Part shown: positions 1-13,621 of the stretch, piece by piece
Numbering within the stretch: the first letter of the stretch is position 1
How the letters are laid out: the number at the start of each line of letters is the position of its first letter
DNA from: Alphaproteobacteria bacterium
GTDB taxonomy: Bacteria > Pseudomonadota > Alphaproteobacteria > Micavibrionales > Micavibrionaceae
Direction of reading: 5' to 3'
Assembly (NCBI GenBank): GCA_009995595.1
Contig: JAACPE010000001.1
Coordinates: 124,001-188,000 of the forward strand
DNA: 64,000 nt
Made by a program: the position numbers and the translations under genes
Notes under the pieces: generated by a model
Databases searched by the model: none
The model's input: only the letters and a program-made list of their open reading frames with translations
What the model was told of the DNA's origin: nothing

Positions 1-288
1 GAAAAAACAGGCGGATCGACTTTTGCAAATCCCTCCGTTGATGACTTAACGGCAGCAGGACTGCCAGAGGAAACAAAAGTCTGGAAGCTTATTGATTCTG
101 TTGGTGGCCGCGGTCTTATGGTGGGCGGTGCACAGATGAATGAAAAGCATTGTAATTTTATGATCAACACGGGAAATGCGACCTCCGCCGATTTAGAAAA
201 TCTAGGGGAAGAAATACGTGCCCGTGTTTTGGAAAAACATGGAATCACCCTACGCTGGGAAATAAGAAGGATGGGCGAAAGCCTATAA
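1..288 (+). CDS. murB: UDP-N-acetylenolpyruvoylglucosamine reductase MurB, C-terminal part (5' end outside window)
   Basis: Reads in frame 1 from the window edge to the TAA at 286-288, about 95 residues. MurB reduces UDP-GlcNAc-enolpyruvate to UDP-MurNAc with NADPH and FAD in the cytoplasm, the second committed step of peptidoglycan precursor synthesis. The fragment carries the C-terminal substrate-binding region: the [10 protein letters not shown] motif near its start, the [16 protein letters not shown] block, and the terminal [10 protein letters not shown], whose Glu is the conserved general acid region of the family. ddlB starts five bases after the stop, so the two are surely co-transcribed as part of the dcw cluster. 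Confidence 0.93.
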   Translation, partial: EKTGGSTFANPSVDDLTAAGLPEETKVWKLIDSVGGRGLMVGGAQMNEKHCNFMINTGNATSADLENLGEEIRARVLEKHGITLRWEIRRMGESL

Positions 289-293
289 AAGAT

Positions 294-1271
294 ATGAGCA
301 AAAAAGTAGCATTATTGGTGGGCGGCTGGTCTGCAGAACGTGAAGTTTCGCTGATGAAAGGCGTCCATATTGAAAAAGCCCTAAATGATGCAGGGTATGA
401 CGTCACTCTTATTGATGTGACAAGTGATATCCCTAAATTAATCAAAGATTTAACCCCTAAGCCTGATGTTGTTTTTAACAATCTTTATGGTCGCGGCGGT
501 GAAGATGGTGTTATTCAAGGTATCCTTGAGGCGCTTGAAATTCCTTATACACATTCAGGCGTTGAGGCGTCGGCGATTGGTATGAACAAACCGATGGCAA
601 AACGTATAGCCTCAAGTGCAGGCGTGCCAAGTCCGATGGGCGTTGTCGCGAGCAAACAAGATGTTCTTGATGAAAAGGTTATGCCGCGTCCTTATGTTGT
701 AAAGCCTCTCAATGAAGGCTCAAGCGTTGGCGTGCGGATTATTATGGATGGTGAGAATCAAAAGCCCCTTGATGAAGCTCATTGGACCTTTGGTGAGCAA
801 GTTCTGGTGGAGAAATTCATTCCGGGGCGAGAAATTCATGTTGCTGTTTTAGATGGAAAAGCCCAAGGCGTTACGGAAATTAAATTCCCGGGACGTTTTT
901 TTGATTATGAGGCAAAATACAGTGATCAACGAACTCAGCTTGTCACTCCTGCCGATGTGCCTGCTGATGTGGCTAGAGCGGCAATGGGTTACGCAGAGGC
1001 AGTTTTTAATGAATTGGGCTGTCGCGGCCTTTCTCGTTGTGATTTTCGATATGATGATTCCAAAAGCGGAATAGATGGGGTATACTTTTTGGAAATTAAT
1101 ACCATGCCGGGTTTGGCCCCCGGATCAGTCGCCCTGATCCAGCCAGAACATAATGGCATGACCTTTGTTCAATTATGTTCCCATTTAGTAGAGACCGCAA
1201 CATGTCAGGCTGGCGCAAAAAATCGAAAAAATCCATCATCAAGCGAAAAAGAAAATCGCCTGAGCGCATAA
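294..1271 (+). CDS. ddlB: D-alanine--D-alanine ligase
   Basis: ATP-grasp enzyme of 325 residues that joins two D-alanines for the peptidoglycan pentapeptide. Visible family marks: the N-terminal VALLVGGWSAEREVSL nucleotide-fold motif, the NEGSSVGV loop in the central ATP-grasp domain, the KFIPGREIHVAVL strand, and the metal-binding LEINTMPG near residue 270. The C-terminal ~35 residues (lysine- and serine-rich) run past the usual family end because the frame continues through the start of ftsQ. Sits between murB and ftsQ, overlapping ftsQ by about 70 bases, which implies translational coupling. Confidence 0.95.
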   Translation: MSKKVALLVGGWSAEREVSLMKGVHIEKALNDAGYDVTLIDVTSDIPKLIKDLTPKPDVVFNNLYGRGGEDGVIQGILEALEIPYTHSGVEASAIGMNKPMAKRIASSAGVPSPMGVVASKQDVLDEKVMPRPYVVKPLNEGSSVGVRIIMDGENQKPLDEAHWTFGEQVLVEKFIPGREIHVAVLDGKAQGVTEIKFPGRFFDYEAKYSDQRTQLVTPADVPADVARAAMGYAEAVFNELGCRGLSRCDFRYDDSKSGIDGVYFLEINTMPGLAPGSVALIQPEHNGMTFVQLCSHLVETATCQAGAKNRKNPSSSEKENRLSA

Positions 1272-2080
1272 TTTTTTTGGTTAGAAAATTTGGTCTTGTG
1301 CTAGGCGTTTTTGTCTTGATTGGCTGGCTTGGGTCTTGGTTTTTCTTATCCGATGCGGATTATCATACCAAAACATGGGCGCATGAAAAGACGCTGGGTT
1401 TTACAGCCGATTTAGGATTTACAGTCAAAGACCTTCTGGTGGAGGGGCGTCATTATACAGATGCAGACGCCGTGATGGCGATTGTGAATGTGCGTAAGGG
1501 CGATCCACTTTTTTCTTTCGATACAAAATCTGCCCAGGATATGTTGAACAAGCTTTCATGGGTAAAATCTGCGCATGTCGAACGCCGGCTGCCTGATACA
1601 ATTTATATTGGACTCACGGAGCGCGAACCTTTTGCCCTATGGCAGAATAACAAGCAAATAAAATTGATTGATGAGGACGGTGTTTTTTTAACAGATCATA
1701 AGCTCGATCGTTTTAAAGATTACATCATGGTTGTTGGTGATGAGGCGCCAGAACATAGTGGGGATTTTCTGAAAATTCTGAATGTTGAAACGATTGTGCG
1801 CGATAAAGTTGAAAGCGCCCAATATGTGGGCGATCGTCGTTGGGATTTGGTATTAAAAAATGGCATCACTGTTAAATTGCCTGAAAATGATGTGTCACTC
1901 GCCCTAAGTCGATTATCATTGGCGCAAACAGAAGAAGCTTTACTTGATAAAGATATAAAAATGATTGATATGCGCGAAGTCGACCGTATAGTCATTCGAA
2001 CAAAACCTGGCGCCGTTCAGGATTATCAAGAATATAAAGCAAGTTACAAATCAAACACCGCCTCAGGCGATTCAATTTAA
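1202..2080 (+). CDS. ftsQ: Cell division protein FtsQ
   Basis: Bitopic inner-membrane divisome protein of 292 residues that links FtsA/FtsZ-side assembly to the periplasmic FtsB/FtsL/FtsW/FtsI complex. A basic cytoplasmic N-terminus (KKSKK...KRKRK) is followed by one membrane segment at about residues 22-42, a POTRA-type domain (FTVKDLLVEGRHYT...) and the FtsQ beta domain (ERREPFALW-like region: LTEREPFALWQN). I chose ATG 1202; an in-frame ATG at 1175 would add nine residues. Both starts lie inside ddlB. Position between ddlB and ftsA is the standard dcw order. Confidence 0.92.
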   Translation: MSGWRKKSKKSIIKRKRKSPERIIFLVRKFGLVLGVFVLIGWLGSWFFLSDADYHTKTWAHEKTLGFTADLGFTVKDLLVEGRHYTDADAVMAIVNVRKGDPLFSFDTKSAQDMLNKLSWVKSAHVERRLPDTIYIGLTEREPFALWQNNKQIKLIDEDGVFLTDHKLDRFKDYIMVVGDEAPEHSGDFLKILNVETIVRDKVESAQYVGDRRWDLVLKNGITVKLPENDVSLALSRLSLAQTEEALLDKDIKMIDMREVDRIVIRTKPGAVQDYQEYKASYKSNTASGDSI

Positions 2081-2099
2081 TTCAGGTCTTAGGCATCGC

Positions 2100-3368
2100 A
2101 TGAAGCATAAAATTAAACCAAGAGGCTCTGTCATTGCCGCGCTTGATATTGGCACACACAAAATTGCATGCTTTATCGCGCAGGTAATTGATGATGAAGG
2201 GGGGCTAGAAGTCGTAGGTGTTGGCTATCAGGCCGCACAAGGAATCAAAAATGGCATCGTTGTTGATATCGACGCCGCCGATAAAGCTATCCGTCAGACT
2301 GTCCACACGGCGGAAGTCATGGCCGCAGAGGTTATGAAGGGTTACCCCCTTCGTGATGTAATAATAAATGTGCCAGGATCACAGGCCAAATCGCATAATC
2401 TATCAGCGGAAATACAAATCTCTGGCCAAGTCGTGACCGAGCAAGATATCCGCCGCGCCCTTGCTCGCGCGCAAGATCAAGTGCTGAGTGATAATTTAGA
2501 GCTTGTTCATACTATTCCCGTTTTATGCTCGATTGATGGAAATACGGGTATCATTGATCCGCGCGGCATGACGGGTGATAAGCTTGGTGTTGATATTCAT
2601 ATTGTGACAGGTGATTTAAGCGCCCTTCAAAATATGGCGACCTGCATTGATCGCTCTCATCTAGATATAATTGCGCTGGCCTCTAGCCCTTATGCGGCAG
2701 GTCTGGCGTCCTTGGTTGAGGATGAAATGGATTTGGGTTGTACCGTTATTGATATGGGGGCGGGGATGACGTCATTTGCCGTGTTTCAATCAGGGCAAAT
2801 GATTTTTAGCGATTCTATTCCTGTTGGCGGCTGGCATGTAACAAATGATATTGCTCATGGTTTAACCTGTAGTAATGCCGACGCCGAACGTCTGAAAACA
2901 TTATATGGCAGCGCTATTGTCTCAAGCAGTGATGATGCAGAGCTTATCGATGTCACCCGTCTGGGTGAATCGGGTAGTGACGCTATTCAATCTGTTCAAC
3001 GCTCGCTCTTGATCGGTATTATTCAGCCCCGCCTTGAAGAAATTTTAGAGCTTATTAAATCCAAACTCGATAGAAGCGGTTTAGGCACGTCACTCGGGCG
3101 GCGCGTCGTTTTGACGGGCGGGGCAAGTCAGCTTCCGGGCCTGCGTGATTTAACGCAGCAAATTTTAGATAAGCAGGTGCGCCTTGGTCGTCCTATTCGT
3201 CTTAATGGCTTGCCTGACGCGGTTAGCGGTCCCGCTTTTTCCACAACGGCAGGGCTTTTAAACTATGTCGTGAGCAGGTCCCATGAAATGCCAGCTGAAA
3301 TCATGGCAAGTGTTGATTCGGGCTCGCTTTGGGATCGTTTTAAATACTGGTGGAAAGAAAACTGGTAG
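2100..3368 (+). CDS. ftsA: Cell division protein FtsA
   Basis: Actin-like ATPase of 422 residues that tethers FtsZ to the membrane and recruits later division proteins. The N-terminal phosphate-1 motif AALDIGTHKIACFIA, the phosphate-2 region VIDMGAGMTSFAVF and the adenosine motif VVLTGGASQLPGL are all present in order. The C-terminus ends with a short amphipathic stretch (WDRFKYWWKENW), which fits the known membrane-targeting helix. It starts 19 bases after ftsQ. Confidence 0.96.
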   Translation: MKHKIKPRGSVIAALDIGTHKIACFIAQVIDDEGGLEVVGVGYQAAQGIKNGIVVDIDAADKAIRQTVHTAEVMAAEVMKGYPLRDVIINVPGSQAKSHNLSAEIQISGQVVTEQDIRRALARAQDQVLSDNLELVHTIPVLCSIDGNTGIIDPRGMTGDKLGVDIHIVTGDLSALQNMATCIDRSHLDIIALASSPYAAGLASLVEDEMDLGCTVIDMGAGMTSFAVFQSGQMIFSDSIPVGGWHVTNDIAHGLTCSNADAERLKTLYGSAIVSSSDDAELIDVTRLGESGSDAIQSVQRSLLIGIIQPRLEEILELIKSKLDRSGLGTSLGRRVVLTGGASQLPGLRDLTQQILDKQVRLGRPIRLNGLPDAVSGPAFSTTAGLLNYVVSRSHEMPAEIMASVDSGSLWDRFKYWWKENW

Positions 3369-3643
3369 TTATTTTTTATTATTCAGTGGATATCCCTGAC
3401 TTATCCACAAGCAAAACGATATCCTATCTTGGCGCATTATAATAAGCGTGACACAATCTCTTTATCGATTCATTAGAGTCACTTAGGCGCATTTGCTGAG
3501 GTTTCAATTTGGATAGATAAAGGGGAAATTAACAATAAATCTTGCCGTGTTCCAAGGCCTTGCGAAAATTCTTTGTTTTGCTTCTTGGAAAACACACATA
3601 GAATCAAGAAAAAATAGACAGCCTGTTCAGGAGGTTTCACAAA
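3369..3643 (+). promoter_or_regulatory. ftsZ upstream control region with DnaA box and GANTC sites
   Basis: The 275-base gap before ftsZ holds a perfect DnaA box TTATCCACA at 3401-3409, a TATAAT hexamer at 3438-3443 without a clear -35, and three GANTC sites (GATTC 3467-3471, GAGTC 3476-3480, GAATC 3601-3605). In Caulobacter, ftsZ is known to be controlled by DnaA and by CcrM methylation at GANTC; the same site classes here suggest cell-cycle control. An AGGAGG ribosome site lies just before the ftsZ ATG. Promoter use is inferred. Confidence 0.5.
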
Positions 3644-5452
3644 ATGATCAACGTTCGAATTAAAACACCAGAGGTACACAAATTGTCACCAAAAATTACA
3701 GTAGTAGGCGTCGGCGGCGCCGGCGGGAATGCCGTTAATAATATGATCTCATCTGGCCTTGAAGGCTGTGAGTTTTTAGTCTGTAACACAGATGCACAGG
3801 CACTGGAAGGATCGCTTTGCGATAACCAGATCCAGTTGGGAGCCAATGTGACAGGTGGACTAGGCGCTGGGGCAAAGCCAGAAATTGGTGCTAGCGCAGC
3901 CGAAGAGAGTATGGCGGAAGTCATGCAGTATCTTGAAGGCTCGAACATGGCTTTTATTACGGCTGGTATGGGCGGCGGCACAGGAACGGGCGCCGCACCG
4001 ATTATTGCCAAAGCATGTCGTGATAGTGGTATCTTAACTGTCGGTGTTGTCACAAAACCTTTCCACTTCGAAGGGACGCATCGTATGCGTCAGGCCGAAG
4101 CAGGGATTGAGGAAATGCAAGAGTATGTTGATACACTCATCGTTATTCCAAACCAAAATTTATTCCGCGTAGCAAATGAGAAGACGACTTTTGCAGAAGC
4201 TTTTAAAATGGCTGATGGTGTTCTTCAATCAGGCGTTCGTGGTGTGACCGACCTTATGGTTATGCCCGGTCTGATTAATCTCGATTTTGCTGATATTCGT
4301 TCTGCTATGCTTGAAATGGGTAAAGCCATGATGGGTAACGGTGAAGCCGAAGGTGAGCGCCGCGCGGTAGAAGCGGCAGAAGCTGCTATTAATAACCCAC
4401 TTCTTGACGATGTGTCGATGCAAGGTGCGCGCGGCGTCATCATTAACGTCACAGGCGGCCAAGACATGACGCTTTACGAAGTTGATGAAGCCTGTAATCG
4501 CATCCGTGATGAAGTTGATCCAAATGCAAACATCATCTTTGGGTCAACCTTTGATGATAAAATGGATGGTAAGATGCGTGTCTCTGTTGTTGCAACAGGC
4601 ATCGATATGGCTGATTCTGCGTCAAAAACACGCAGCGGCACATCAGGTGTTCGTATAACTTCTGTGGGTGGTTCTACAAAACCATCTGAACCCGCAAAGC
4701 CAGCTTTGGAGCGTGCAACACCGAATGCGTATAAGCCACAAACAGAAGTAGCCCGTGAAATGACATTAAATGCGCGCAGTAAAGCATCTTCTATGTCTTC
4801 TTATTCATCAGCGTCTTCTATGCAAACAGCTATGGCAGCAGAGCCAGAAGCAGATATGTTTGAGCAGCGTGAGTTTGTGACTGCCACACCAATGGCATCA
4901 CAATTGGCGTCTTCGACAGTCCGCGGCACTGTGCAAGGTGGACATTTTATTCCCCCTAGCCCTGTGATCCCTGAAAAGCCGGCAACAATTCCAACGGCGG
5001 CGCAAACCATGCAGGCTGCGCCAATGGTAAGACAATATGAAGAACCTGTTCAGCAGCAGCCACGTCAAGTTCAAATGCCGCAAACTCATTATCAAGACCG
5101 TGCTCCTGAAGTGGTTACAGCGCCGGCAGTGTCTTCTGGCCTTGTTCTTCGTCCGCCAGTGCCAGGTGCGCATGCGCATGAGCGTAAAAAGTCACCGTCA
5201 CTCTTTGAGCGTATTACAGGCGTAGGCCGTCCTGACCAGTCTTCTGAAACCCAATATCGTGATGATGAGGGCTCAAGTGACACTGGATCAGTTAATGCAG
5301 GTGGTTTTAATTCTGGTCTTCGTGCTAATAAAGCGCCAGACGCAGTCGCGCCCTCACAAGGTCAGCTCAACATAGATTCACCAGCAGCGCCAAGTCAAAA
5401 GCGTGATGAAGATCTTGATATACCTGCGTTTTTGCGCAGACAGGCCAATTAG
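3644..5452 (+). CDS. ftsZ: Cell division protein FtsZ with long C-terminal linker
   Basis: Tubulin-like GTPase that forms the Z-ring. The GGAGGN loop lies at residues 24-29, the tubulin signature GGGTGTG at 110-116 and the catalytic T7 loop NLDFAD at 212-217. The GTPase body ends around residue 320. It is followed by a roughly 260-residue linker rich in Ser, Ala, Gln, Pro and Met, then the conserved C-terminal peptide [13 protein letters not shown] that binds FtsA. The total of 602 residues is longer than the ~385 of E. coli FtsZ but typical of alphaproteobacteria. The start is supported by AGGAGG a few bases upstream. Confidence 0.97.
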   Translation: MINVRIKTPEVHKLSPKITVVGVGGAGGNAVNNMISSGLEGCEFLVCNTDAQALEGSLCDNQIQLGANVTGGLGAGAKPEIGASAAEESMAEVMQYLEGSNMAFITAGMGGGTGTGAAPIIAKACRDSGILTVGVVTKPFHFEGTHRMRQAEAGIEEMQEYVDTLIVIPNQNLFRVANEKTTFAEAFKMADGVLQSGVRGVTDLMVMPGLINLDFADIRSAMLEMGKAMMGNGEAEGERRAVEAAEAAINNPLLDDVSMQGARGVIINVTGGQDMTLYEVDEACNRIRDEVDPNANIIFGSTFDDKMDGKMRVSVVATGIDMADSASKTRSGTSGVRITSVGGSTKPSEPAKPALERATPNAYKPQTEVAREMTLNARSKASSMSSYSSASSMQTAMAAEPEADMFEQREFVTATPMASQLASSTVRGTVQGGHFIPPSPVIPEKPATIPTAAQTMQAAPMVRQYEEPVQQQPRQVQMPQTHYQDRAPEVVTAPAVSSGLVLRPPVPGAHAHERKKSPSLFERITGVGRPDQSSETQYRDDEGSSDTGSVNAGGFNSGLRANKAPDAVAPSQGQLNIDSPAAPSQKRDEDLDIPAFLRRQAN

Positions 5453-5505
5453 GCTTTAAAGTTTACTAAAAGTTATCTGGTGTCCTCCAGATTATTTTCC
5501 TTGAT

Positions 5506-5540
5506 AGGGGCTCTCTTAGCAATAAGGAGCCCCTCTTTTT
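5506..5540 (+). terminator. Rho-independent terminator after ftsZ
   Basis: AGGGGCTC (5506-5513) pairs perfectly with GAGCCCCT (5527-5534), with further TTA/TAA pairing inside the loop, and is followed by CTTTTT. It separates the ddl-ftsZ transcription unit from lpxC. Confidence 0.85.
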
Positions 5541-5613
5541 GATCGAGTCTGTATCATTTGTAACACACCGACATAAACAGTGATTTGAGGAATTGTAAGG
5601 CTTTGCGTATCTT

Positions 5614-6558
5614 ATGAGTATGCAACATACCCTTAAAAATAGCTTTACGATTACCGATATAGGCCTTCATTCAGGCCGTGATGTGACGATGACCGCGCAT
5701 CCTGCGGGCGTCGACCACGGTATTGTCTTTAAGCGTATTGATATGACAAACCTTTCACCAGCCGATCAAAGCGTGAAAGCGTTATGGAATAATGTTGTTG
5801 ATACGCGCCTTTGTACTGTGATCGCAAATGATAAGGGCGCGCATGTTGGTACAATCGAACATCTTATGGCTGCGTTACGCGCTTGCGGTGTTGATAACGC
5901 GCTGATTGAAATTAACGCTGCTGAAGTGCCTGTTATAGATGGCAGTTCCATTCGTTTTGTTGAAGAAATCGAAAAAGTTGGCCTCCACGTTCAGTCCGCG
6001 CCGCGCCGCGCTATTCGTATCCTTAAAGAGGTTAAAATCAAAGAAGGCGACAAAGTAATTACTTTATCCCCGTCAAATGTCCCTGTTTTCGAAGGACTTA
6101 TTGATTATTCATCTGTACCTGCGATTGGTGTACAGTCTTTTACCCTAAAACTTGTGAATGGTAACTTTAAGCATGACGTTGCTGATTGCCGTACTTTTGG
6201 CCTTCTGCAAGATGTCGAAGCCATGAAGGCGGCTGGTCTTGCCCTTGGCGGATCTATGGATAATGCCGTTGTTGTTGACGATGACCGCGTTCTCAATCCT
6301 GAAGGCCTTCGATGCCGCGATGAATTCATACGCCATAAAATCCTTGATGCTGTGGGCGATATTGCCTTGGCAGGCGGCTTGATGTTGGGACATTATAAAG
6401 GTCTTCGCGGTGGGCATGCTATGAACAACAAAGTGCTCCACGCGCTTTTTGCAGATCCTGACGCCTACGAAATTATAGATCTTTATCTTGATATTGCAGA
6501 GGCGGATATGGCTATTTACAACGATATCTCACCCAAACCCTCAGTTGCCGCGCTTTAA
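5614..6558 (+). CDS. lpxC: UDP-3-O-acyl-N-acetylglucosamine deacetylase LpxC
   Basis: Zinc amidase of 314 residues that catalyses the committed step of lipid A synthesis. The conserved IGLHSG motif lies near residue 16. The first zinc-ligand region (TIEHLMAALRACGVDNALIEI) and VIDGSS follow, then the second region RHKILDAVGDIALAG and the late GGHAMNN catalytic His. It stands alone after the ftsZ terminator and probably has its own promoter in 5541-5613. ATG 5614 is used; ATG 5620 is an alternative two codons later. Confidence 0.96.
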   Translation: MSMQHTLKNSFTITDIGLHSGRDVTMTAHPAGVDHGIVFKRIDMTNLSPADQSVKALWNNVVDTRLCTVIANDKGAHVGTIEHLMAALRACGVDNALIEINAAEVPVIDGSSIRFVEEIEKVGLHVQSAPRRAIRILKEVKIKEGDKVITLSPSNVPVFEGLIDYSSVPAIGVQSFTLKLVNGNFKHDVADCRTFGLLQDVEAMKAAGLALGGSMDNAVVVDDDRVLNPEGLRCRDEFIRHKILDAVGDIALAGGLMLGHYKGLRGGHAMNNKVLHALFADPDAYEIIDLYLDIAEADMAIYNDISPKPSVAAL

Positions 6559-6651
6559 AGACACTCATCCCTCTTTTTATATCGTGAATAATATCGCCGA
6601 TTATGGTGAAAACCCCTTTATTTTAGCGCGATAGCACGCTATTTATAGGCT

Positions 6652-7503
6652 ATGCAGAAAATGAAATATACAGGCTTATGGGTTGCTGTTCTTGCGCTGT
6701 TTTTAACGGCGTGTAGTGGTAATAAAGATAAATCTCAACAGACAGATGCTGACGGTGCGCCTCTAGAGGTTCAAGTCCCTGTGGAAGATTTATACAATCA
6801 GGCCGCTGATGCGCTTGATCGTAAACAATATCTTGAAGCCAAACGTTTATTCGAAGAGGTAGAGCGTCAGTACCCTTATTCCAAATGGGCTACAAAATCA
6901 AAATTGATGGCCTCCTATGCTGCTTATGAAGCGGATCGTTATGACGAAGCCATTCTCGGCCTTGACCGCTTTATCGAACTGCACCCTGGTAACGAAGATA
7001 TTGATTACGCGCATTACCTCAAGGCCCTTGCGTATTACGAGCAAATATCAGATGTCGCCCGTGATCAGAAAATGACAGAGCTGTCATTAAAAGCTTTTGA
7101 TACACTCATCACACGCTTTCCCAATAGTGATTATACACGTGATGCAAAGTTAAAACGCGATCTAACGCTTGACCATTTGGCAGGTAAAGAAATGGAAATC
7201 GGGCGATATTACCTAAACCGTGGTCAGGTCAATGGCGGGCTCAATCGTTTTCGCACAGTGATTGAAGATTATCAAACAACGACACACGTGCCAGAGGCAT
7301 TACATCGCCTTGTTGAATCATATCTTATATTGGGTCTTGAGAGCGAAGCGGTACGTGTTGCCGCCGTATTGGGACATAACTACCCTGGGTCAGAGTGGTA
7401 TGCGGATAGTTATAAAATTCTAAAACCTGAATCACGTCAGCAATTGATAGAAGACCGCTCCTTTGTTGATAAAACAATCGATTCTCTTTTTAAACCAGAC
7501 TAG
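6652..7503 (+). CDS. bamD: Outer membrane assembly lipoprotein BamD
   Basis: Essential TPR lipoprotein (283 residues) of the BAM complex, which inserts beta-barrels into the outer membrane. A signal peptide ends in the lipobox LTAC with Cys near residue 21. It is followed by tetratricopeptide-like helices, e.g. YNQAADALDRKQYLEAKRLF and YPYSKWATKSKLMASYAAYE, which match the YfiO/ComL signature. It sits between lpxC and recN, a frequent alphaproteobacterial order, and recN follows after 16 bases. Confidence 0.93.
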   Translation: MQKMKYTGLWVAVLALFLTACSGNKDKSQQTDADGAPLEVQVPVEDLYNQAADALDRKQYLEAKRLFEEVERQYPYSKWATKSKLMASYAAYEADRYDEAILGLDRFIELHPGNEDIDYAHYLKALAYYEQISDVARDQKMTELSLKAFDTLITRFPNSDYTRDAKLKRDLTLDHLAGKEMEIGRYYLNRGQVNGGLNRFRTVIEDYQTTTHVPEALHRLVESYLILGLESEAVRVAAVLGHNYPGSEWYADSYKILKPESRQQLIEDRSFVDKTIDSLFKPD

Positions 7504-7519
7504 AGAAGGGCCGCGTTAA

Positions 7520-11265
<3,746 letters not shown>

Positions 11266-11267
11266 AC

Positions 11268-12233
11268 CTACCACTCGATTTTCTTTAAAAAACCATAGAG
11301 AAGCGCATCACGAAACGGGTCAAGCTCATGCAATATTTCATGCTTACAGCCTTCCATCAAGATGAACGAGGTTGTAGCCGGGAGAGCAGGAATAATGTCG
11401 CGCACAGCCTGTGAATGAACAATGGTATCATGACCCGCAAGGGCAAAAAAACACGGTGTTTTTATTTTCCCAAGATGATACGTTTTTTTCAAAAACGCCA
11501 TCGACTTATACGCATGGTAAAGCCACCCCAAAGTGGGCGCGCCGCCTTGTAAGCTGGGATCAGCTAAATACCATTTATTCGTAATAGCATCACGAAAGGG
11601 ATCACTTGAGAATTTGTCTGTTCCATCACTTTTACGTGCCGTTTCTTCCCAATTTTTTCCAAAAGGTACATAGAATTTATGAAAAGGTTTGAGCACAGTG
11701 AGTAACCCAATCATGATAAAATCAGGAATAAGATGGAGCCCATTAATACCCATTAGCGGCGCAGAAAAACCAGCTGCTTTGAAATCATCAGGATATTCAA
11801 TCATGTACCGCAAGGCGATATTACCGCCCGTTGAGTGTGATAGAGCATAGAGCGGTAAATCGGGATAGAGCGGTTTGATGCAGTTATCAATGAGTGTTTT
11901 TAAATCGGTCACATCCTTGTCAAATCCATCAGAATGACGTTTATGCGGATTACTTTTTAACCGCCCAGAGCGTCCCTGATAGTGCCAATCAAAAAGAACA
12001 ACGGCAAAGCCTTGGGTTATAAAAAACTGGGCCGTTTCATAATATTTTTCAGTAAATTCTTGAAGCCCTTGAAGGAGGATAATCACGCCTTTAGGGTCTT
12101 TGCGGATGGGCGAACCATATCCATAATGGATATGATGTCCTGTTTCCTTGATACTAATCTCCGCTGTTGTCCAACCCTCTGGCGCTAAAAAGCGCTCTTT
12201 AAGATCGGGAATAGTCAGGGACGTTTCGCTCAT
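11268..12233 (-). CDS. Alpha/beta hydrolase, lysophospholipase (PldB-like)
   Basis: Cytoplasmic or peripheral serine hydrolase of 321 residues. It has an oxyanion-side motif (VIILLQGLQEFTEKY), the nucleophile elbow SHSTGG around residue 130, a likely catalytic Asp in LAGHDTIVHS and a His in EGCKHEILHE, as in the Hydrolase_4/monoacylglycerol lipase family. The natural substrate cannot be named. It is convergent with ligA (two bases apart) and lies three bases downstream of the pntB stop, so it is probably read from the pnt transcript. Confidence 0.8.
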   Translation of the reverse strand: MSETSLTIPDLKERFLAPEGWTTAEISIKETGHHIHYGYGSPIRKDPKGVIILLQGLQEFTEKYYETAQFFITQGFAVVLFDWHYQGRSGRLKSNPHKRHSDGFDKDVTDLKTLIDNCIKPLYPDLPLYALSHSTGGNIALRYMIEYPDDFKAAGFSAPLMGINGLHLIPDFIMIGLLTVLKPFHKFYVPFGKNWEETARKSDGTDKFSSDPFRDAITNKWYLADPSLQGGAPTLGWLYHAYKSMAFLKKTYHLGKIKTPCFFALAGHDTIVHSQAVRDIIPALPATTSFILMEGCKHEILHELDPFRDALLYGFLKKIEW

Positions 12234-12236
12234 GGA

Positions 12237-13616
12237 TTAATCAAGAGCCTTTACGATATTTTCTGTCATCTTTTTTGCATCATCAAGAAGCATATAGGTG
12301 TTGTCAGCGTAAAATAAAGGGTTCTCAATACCCGCATAACCTGAGCCCATAGAGCGTTTTACGAATAAAACAGTCTTAGCGCGTTCAACATCCAAAATAG
12401 GCATGCCATAGATAGGTGAAGTTGTATCATTTTTTGCGGCCGGATTCGTGATGTCATTGGCGCCAATAACATAGGCGACATCTGCTTGTGCAAAATCACG
12501 GTTGATATCTTCAAGCTCATGGACATCGTCATAAGGCACGTTTGCTTCGGCCAATAGCACGTTCATGTGTCCGGGCATCCGTCCAGCAACAGGGTGAATA
12601 GCATAACTGACCTCGACGCCTTCTTTTTTAAGGGTATCGGCAAGTTCTTTTACGACGTGTTGCGCCTGCGCCACCGCCATACCGTACCCTGGTACGATAA
12701 TCACTTTTGACGCATTTTTCATGATAAAAGCGGCATCTTCGGCAGAGCCAATTTTCGCCTGACGATCTCCATAATCATGCGCTGCGCCTGCAGTTTCCCC
12801 GCCAAGTCCCCCAAGGATAACGCTGATGAAAGAGCGATTCATTGCCTTACACATAATATAAGACAAGATCGCACCAGATGAGCCCACGAGCGCGCCTGTA
12901 ATAATCAAAAGGTTGTTTTGAAGTGTAAAACCAATACCTGCAGCAGCCCACCCTGAATAAGAGTTTAACATTGAGACAATGACGGGCATGTCGGCGCCGC
13001 CGATTGGAATAATAATTAAAACACCGATTAATAAGGAGAATAGTACGAGCGCCCAAAAGAAAAACGGGCTTTGTGTGGCACATAGCATAACAATCAAAAA
13101 GATAATGACGCCACCAAGTCCTGCATTAATCGCATGCTGGCTTGGATAGGTGACAGGTTTACCTGATACAATCCCTTGGAGTTTACCAAAGGCAATAATT
13201 GAGCCTGTAAATGTAATCGCGCCAATAGCAAGGCCCAAAGATAGCTCAACTAAGCTTGATGTATGAATATCGTTTTCAAAACCGATACTGAATGCTTCGG
13301 GGTTATAAAAGGCTGAGGCTGCAACAAATACCGCCGCCAAACCAACGAGTGAGTGGAACGCCGCAACCAGTTGGGGCAATGCAGTCATTTCTATTTTTTT
13401 GGCTATAACAGTTCCGATTGTTCCGCCGATAAGCACGCCCAAAATAATCAGCCCCCAACTTTCGACCATAAATAAAGTTGTGATAATCGCAATCGCCATC
13501 CCTGCAATACCATAAGTGACACCGCGCTGCGCCGTATCAGGGCCAGACAATCCCCGAAGGGCAAGGATAAAGCAAATAGAAGAAACTAAATATGCAAGTG
13601 TTGAGAGTGTTTCCAT
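12237..13616 (-). CDS. pntB: NAD(P) transhydrogenase subunit beta
   Basis: Integral membrane subunit of 459 residues of the proton-translocating transhydrogenase, which makes NADPH from NADH using the proton gradient. Eight or nine hydrophobic segments fill the first ~260 residues. The C-terminal dIII NADP(H)-binding domain follows with VIIVPGYGMAVAQAQH, HPVAGRMPGHMNVLLAEA and YVIGANDITNPAA, all hallmark motifs. It follows the other two subunits on the minus strand with five bases between genes. Confidence 0.96.
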   Translation of the reverse strand: METLSTLAYLVSSICFILALRGLSGPDTAQRGVTYGIAGMAIAIITTLFMVESWGLIILGVLIGGTIGTVIAKKIEMTALPQLVAAFHSLVGLAAVFVAASAFYNPEAFSIGFENDIHTSSLVELSLGLAIGAITFTGSIIAFGKLQGIVSGKPVTYPSQHAINAGLGGVIIFLIVMLCATQSPFFFWALVLFSLLIGVLIIIPIGGADMPVIVSMLNSYSGWAAAGIGFTLQNNLLIITGALVGSSGAILSYIMCKAMNRSFISVILGGLGGETAGAAHDYGDRQAKIGSAEDAAFIMKNASKVIIVPGYGMAVAQAQHVVKELADTLKKEGVEVSYAIHPVAGRMPGHMNVLLAEANVPYDDVHELEDINRDFAQADVAYVIGANDITNPAAKNDTTSPIYGMPILDVERAKTVLFVKRSMGSGYAGIENPLFYADNTYMLLDDAKKMTENIVKALD

Positions 13617-13621
13617 TATCT

